A DNA stretch of 64,000 nucleotides, from NCBI RefSeq assembly GCF_040436345.1, contig NC_133224.1, forward strand, positions 13,105,703-13,169,702, given 5' to 3'. The notes below the pieces were generated by a model that was not told the DNA's origin, made no database searches, and saw only the letters and a list, made by a program, of their open reading frames with translations. This document shows positions 60,070 through 64,000 of the stretch, in pieces. Position 1 is the stretch's first letter; each line of letters opens with the position of its first letter. Position numbers and translations under genes: made by a program. Origin of the DNA: Pagrus major. Taxonomy: Eukaryota > Chordata > Actinopteri > Spariformes > Sparidae.

Positions 60070-60702
60070 TATGTATATTGTTGGGTCATTTAATTTAGCT
60101 AACAAGAATTGAAATCAGAGAAATTCAAAATCACCAGATTGGAAAATACAAAGTTTTAACTGGACATGAATTAGGGTATGGAAAATTGTAATCTGTCAAA
60201 AAAGTAACTAGTAGTGACTAAAGGTTCCCTCTGAGATGTAGTGAAGTAGAAGTAGAAGTTGCATAACATGGAAACTCACGTTAAGTACAAGTAGCTCAAA
60301 TTTGACTCAAGTATACTTCTTGAGTACCTGTATAGTGTGCGTGTCAGAATGGTTCAGTTTGAATGTAATTTGTCAGGATGCCGATTTGCTGCTTACCTCA
60401 ACAGGACATGAATGAACTTCTAGAGATGGTTAATTGTCTTGATTTGGATCATTATACCTTCAGTTTTACGGCTTTTTTATCCAAATCCCTTTTAATGCAC
60501 TTCTGTCCCTGTCATTGCAGTACATAGTAAGACATACAACCAGAAATCATATTAAAGTTACCTGTTATCATGCTTGAAATGATGAGCGGGAGGATGACAA
60601 GCTTCAGCATCCGCATGAGGATCTCTCCTGGGAAGCCAAAATACTGCTTGTGGAGATGAGACAGGGACGCATACTCTCTGACCACGACTCCCAAACTGAT
60701 CC
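49486..60702 (-). CDS. slc1a1: Excitatory amino acid transporter 3 (SLC1A1), 5' exon missing
   Basis: Eleven coding exons on the minus strand: 60702-60562, 57926-57834, 57645-57531, 55867-55825, 55684-55589, 55178-54994, 53060-52953, 52039-51917, 51745-51551, 49977-49843, 49726-49486. They join in phase to 490 codons plus stop; the human protein is 524, so only the first ~30 residues are missing. It is the plasma-membrane glutamate/aspartate (and cysteine) transporter, driven by 3 Na+ and H+ in, K+ out. Seen: [35 protein letters not shown], extracellular loop with glycosylation sequons NVT and [61 protein letters not shown]1/TM7 region with NMDGT, HP2 [11 protein letters not shown], the DRFRT segment bearing the substrate-binding Arg, and C-terminal NPFALEAT...[10 protein letters not shown] ending in the PDZ ligand TSQF. 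EAAT3 rather than EAAT1/2 is set by IIMCYMP and TSQF. Confidence 0.95.
50537..51259. mobile_element. TTAA-flanked MITE in slc1a1 intron
   Basis: TTAAAGGTCCAGTGTAGGAT at 50537 and, inverted, TCCTGGACCTTTAA ending at 51259. The interior words GGGGCGGGTCCTC and GCCATGTTTCTACAGTAGCCC are typical of a very abundant fish MITE. It lies between slc1a1 exons at 49977 and 51551. Its terminal word AAAGGTCCA is shared with 53524-53667. Confidence 0.8.
53330..53375 (-). mobile_element. L2-type LINE/SINE tail fragment
   Basis: CAGAATCAGAAATACTTTAT followed by TATCCCCAAGGGGAAATTG is the reverse complement of the ATTTCCCC...AATAAAG...TTTCTGATTCTGA tail seen at 2370-2419. Only the 3' end is present. Confidence 0.75.
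53524..53667. mobile_element. 144-bp palindromic TTAA MITE
   Basis: TTAAAGGTTCACTTTGTAAG at the left pairs with CTTACAAACTGGACCTTTAA at the right. Inner words ATTGAGTCTCATTCCCAACT and AGTTGGGACTGAGACTCAAA also pair, so nearly the whole element folds into one hairpin. Confidence 0.8.
53758..53960. repeat. Direct repeat, ~140-bp step
   Basis: GACAAGCTAATGGTCAGTAT (53780) and GGCAAGCTAATGGTCAGTAT (53920) head two matching blocks, each followed by CAGTGTTGGGGAAACTA, a word also found at the ends of common fish hAT MITEs. Confidence 0.65.
53961..54993. other. slc1a1 intron, no feature recognised
   Basis: AT-rich intronic DNA between exons ending at 53060 and 54994. The frame at 54187-54456 has no family resemblance and is left out. 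Confidence 0.5.
56560..57417 (+). pseudogene. LINE (L2/CR1-like) C-terminal and 3' end
   Basis: Frame reads [61 protein letters not shown] and [15 protein letters not shown], the C-terminal segment of a fish LINE ORF2. After a stop, further wording continues in broken frames ([50 protein letters not shown]). It ends with GTGCTATAGAAATAAAAGTT and (ATT)n. It sits in slc1a1 intron sequence between exons at 55867 and 57531, plus orientation (antisense to the gene). Confidence 0.82.
57927..60561. other. slc1a1 intron with a MITE-related segment
   Basis: Between exons 57834-57926 and 60562-60702. 59385-59487 matches the inner part of the TTAA MITE at 12812-12912 (both contain TTTTATTCTGCACCT and GTATTATTTT). 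A (CA)n run is at 60033-60065. Nothing else is identifiable. Confidence 0.55.
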
Positions 60703-63700
60703 CTGAAAGAGAAAGGAGAAAGAAGTCGAATCATGAAAAAAAGGTTTTAACAATTTATAACATTAAGTCCTTGGATCACAGAGCAGACAACAGTCACGGT
60801 TGTTGATATAAGCTATACTGAGATGACACAGCAAACTATCCACACTGATCTCTCAAAGTGTGACCTGCACCGGCCTGTGTGGATGTGATGCAGCCCAGTC
60901 TGCAGGAGTGTCAGGAGATTTAAATAATCACTGATGTTCAGCTGTTGTGTCTCTTGTGTAAATGGGCACATAGGTCTATCTTACTGGAGATGCACGTCTT
61001 GTTTCTGCTGCTGGGGGATCGCTGTAGGTAACATAATTCACGTGATAAAAAAATCAAACTCTGATTAATAGCAGATGGGACGACCGAGCTGTTGATGGGA
61101 CAGAAGATTGGGAGACGGTGGAGGCAGAGGGGACCACCACATACCTGTCCTGCTGCTGATTATGTGCCAGGTGCAGGGAATGGGAAATGACACTCTGATT
61201 GGTTTAAATTATGTTCTGCCCAAAACACACCTCTGACTAATTACTAGTCTACATACAGTCCCTTTGCACCTTTCTTTGGGCCCAGATTATGCACCCTGCT
61301 ACAGCAAAAAATGAGCAGTGGTAGAAAGAGTACTGAAAACCTGCAGCCTGCAGCCTGTGATCAGACAGCCATGTTGGCTACAGTGATAGATGATAATAGA
61401 TGAAAGGTTTAGATATTAATTAAAATTGTACTCAGTACTCAATTATGATTTTAAAAGTAACAAGTAGATTACATGGTATCACGCACACTTAAATACAAGT
61501 TAAATTACAGACTTGAAAAAGTACCTCCAAAAATCATGACTTAATTGCAGTAATTTGGGTAGATGTGATCAGTTACTTCCAACCCTGCTCTAAGGCCAGT
61601 GTTTGGTTTGTCCTTTCTGGGCTACTGTAGAAACATGGTGGCAGACTCCATGGATAAGGACCTGCTCCCTCTGTAGATGTAAATGTTCATTCTAAGGTAA
61701 TGAAAATACAACTGTTCTTAGTTTCAGGTGATTGTACACTTATTAAAACATAATTAAACATTTTAAATTATATCTCTACCCCTTTATCCACTAAACCCAC
61801 CAGGAACTGATATCACGATTCATGGTTTCTTGCATTGTAATCATAAGAGATCATGGGGGTCTGATTAGTGAACTGACTAACCTAACTGGAATTTAAATAG
61901 TCCTTTAATGGTGGTAGAATCAGTCAGTTTCCTGGTCACACAAGCAATGTTTTCCTTAGGATGTGTTACCTTCATGTGTTTACATTCAGGTCACATTTTT
62001 CATTTGTCTTAAAGTTTATTATACAAGAGTTTATGAATAGTTACACTTCTGTTTCAGTGAACCTCAATATTATATAGCTGTAAGTGGATGTATATTCATT
62101 ACTTTGATGATCCTCTACTTCGCTACTTTTCCTCTGGTGCCATTCTGTGCTCACAAAGTGTAGCTTTCTTCAGAAGACATCTTTCACAACATAACAAAAC
62201 ACAACACAACACAACACAACATGTCATTGCATTTGTGAAACTAAGCCAATCTGCATATCAGCAGCTGCAGGTCTGCAGCCTGCTGGGTCAGATTATAGAT
62301 GCTGGCACTATGTCTTCCTCACTCCAACAGTGAATTTGTGAAGCTGGACTCATGATTTTAAAACAGCACCAGGCAGCATGCAGCTTCCTCTCCCAGCCCT
62401 CTGATGATGTTTGAGACTCAATCTTGAAGTAAAATTAGCTCAAAACAATGAAAGTGGGCAAAAATGGGAAACTATTAAGTCCTATGACAAAATCAAGATG
62501 CTATGACTGACCAGAAGGCAGCAAACATTCCTTTTAAAGTGACAAAATGTGCAATTAATCAAATTACCAAAACCTTTGCACTGAACGTAGAACTTTTGGG
62601 GCCCCTGTGAATTTGGGGTCATTGGCCACTTCTTGTTGTGTTTGGAGCATATTATAATACTGTTCACTTATTATTTTCCATTTCTTTTCAGGTTTTTTTG
62701 TCACTTCTATGTTAGTTTATTACTATTAGTTTGAAATAGTATAATAAATAATTATAATATAATATAATAAAAGAAAATAACTTTTCCCATGTGCGTATTT
62801 TTCACAAAGATATGACGTAACAAAAACGTTACTGGTCAGTTTCAGTGATGGCCCTGGAGCAACATGTGGTGTCCCTCAAGGCTCCATCCTTGGTCCTATT
62901 TTGTTTAGTTTGTATCTGTTGTTATGCTGATGACTCCCAGTTAGGTTTCATTTAGCCTTGAAAACTGTAATTGGATTCTTTGCACTGCTGTCTTGCTGCC
63001 GCTGGTACTGCATGTCTTCCAAACTTCCTGCAGCTGAACACAGATAAGACTATTGGTCCTGATCATATTTCTAACAGTGATTCTATGGTTTTAACCCCAA
63101 TGTTACACTACAAACTCCCCCTAAATATCAGACCAGCTGAGTCAGTGAGTCAATTCAAAATGCTCTTAAAGACACACATGTACAGACAAGCATTTGGAAA
63201 ATGTCTACTCAGGTTTTAACGTTGCTCTTTTTTATTTCATTCAATCTTGCTATGTTTCATCCTCCTTGTTTATTGCTCTATGACTAGCTAGCTATGCACC
63301 TATAATGTATGGTGTTGTATTTTGTTAAGCACCTTTTAACTCTAGTCTTCAAATGCATTCTAGAAGTATATTATTATTAATTATGATGTCCCAGCAACAA
63401 CATCAACATCATATGAGATGACCAACATCCATTGAAAAAACTCTGATGTTGCTGCTTTATGCAAACACAGTTTGTGAATGAAAACATTCAATGGTTATAG
63501 GTGCGCACCTGCTCAACAGCATTTTCTTCCAAAGTGCCATATGATACTCACAAATCCATTCACACATCCACTTACACACCAGTGGAACAGCCGGTGGGAG
63601 CAAGTTTTCAGATGGACTTACGGAATACTGTATAGAACCATTGTTAATGTTACCTTGACATGCATCTGAGATAAAAACACAAACCCAGAAACTCCACAGA

Positions 63701-64000
63701 CAAAAAAAAAGAAATTACTGACTGAAGTCCTCCTTGCCTATGTAGTTTGTGTAACTACTTAAGGACAGGGTATAACAATAAAGTGATAGTTGAAGGAACA
63801 TTTCAACATTTTATTTGCTTTCTTTCTGAAAGTTAGCTGAGGTACACGCCAACGCTTTCAACTCAGCAAGCTACAGTGAAAATGTCCTCTTATGAAAGGG
63901 TGTAAATAACGTCTTTTCAAATCAGGTTGGGATGGTGGGGCTTATGGAGACTTTGGATTATGCAGACAGCTGTATGGAGACATTTTATGTTTGTTTTCAG
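60703..64000 (-). other. Probable slc1a1 intron 1 (incomplete)
   Basis: Upstream of the acceptor TCTCTTTCAG at 60703 no frame resembling the missing N-terminus (short cytosolic segment plus most of TM1) was found to the window edge. The first exon is therefore probably beyond 64000. It contains a TTAA-MITE remnant (about 61600-61790, reverse orientation: GTAGAAACATGGTGGCAGAC), an ACACA tract (62188-62222) and a LINE 3' end. Confidence 0.55.
62845..63385 (+). pseudogene. LINE (L2/CR1-like) 3' end, internally deleted
   Basis: GVPQGSILGPILFSLYL-type wording (about 62865-62915, RT block with PQGS), a YADDSQL-like piece (GCTGATGACTCCCAG, about 62927-62941, the catalytic box), then after deletions LQLNTDKT and LPLNIRPAESVSQFKMLLKTHMYRQAF, ending in an AT-rich tail with TATTATTATTAATTA. 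Same family type as 56560-57417 but more deleted. Confidence 0.75.

Overview
The window looks like a piece of a ray-finned (teleost-type) fish chromosome. The genes have many small exons with GT-AG introns, intergenic DNA is AT-rich, and DNA transposons, L2/CR1-type and L1-type LINEs, MITEs and microsatellites are dense. No bacterial, plasmid or phage organisation is visible. Three protein-coding genes can be followed exon by exon: trmt10a (+, 24617-28370, complete, 312 codons), spata6l (+, 31106-39974, complete, 395 codons) and slc1a1/EAAT3 (-, 60702-49486, all but its first coding exon). spata6l and slc1a1 converge tail to tail, the same arrangement as SLC1A1/SPATA6L in human, which supports both names.

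Region 1-24.6 kb is a transposon graveyard. An immunoglobulin V-like exon (-, 6130-3553) is cut by a 2.2-kb inverted-repeat element flanked by the 8-bp duplication GGCTGGTC. A minisatellite that looks amplified from that exon's own splice donor follows, itself split by an L2-type LINE. A hAT transposase gene (-) is in pieces: its N-terminal part is at 21.26-21.76 kb, its middle at 10.14-10.68 kb and its C-terminus at 7.61-8.17 kb. The gap between the first two pieces is a ~10.6-kb insert (10677-21255) with CATGGAT inverted ends and an 8-bp duplication GTTTCTCC. It carries a decayed THAP9/P-element-type transposase (18278-14627, -). I read it as a fish P element inside a hAT element. Inside it sit a TTAA-flanked MITE, tandem repeats, an SGNH-hydrolase fragment of a retroelement and a 1.2-kb foldback element that carries a zinc-ribbon coding segment in both arms. 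A LINE endonuclease remnant and a 5'-truncated L1-type LINE with a 16-bp target duplication follow.

Region 24.6-40 kb holds trmt10a (tRNA guanine-9 methyltransferase) and spata6l (sperm/cilium-associated family; two RFX X-box-like sites lie just upstream of its start codon). Region 40-49.5 kb is the convergent intergenic space with a dead Tc1-type transposase, a LINE fragment and repeats. Region 49.5-64 kb is slc1a1, whose introns hold MITEs and LINE 3' ends. Exon 1 must lie beyond 64000 or in sequence I cannot recognise.

All calls come from reading translations and splice sites by eye. No database search was possible.
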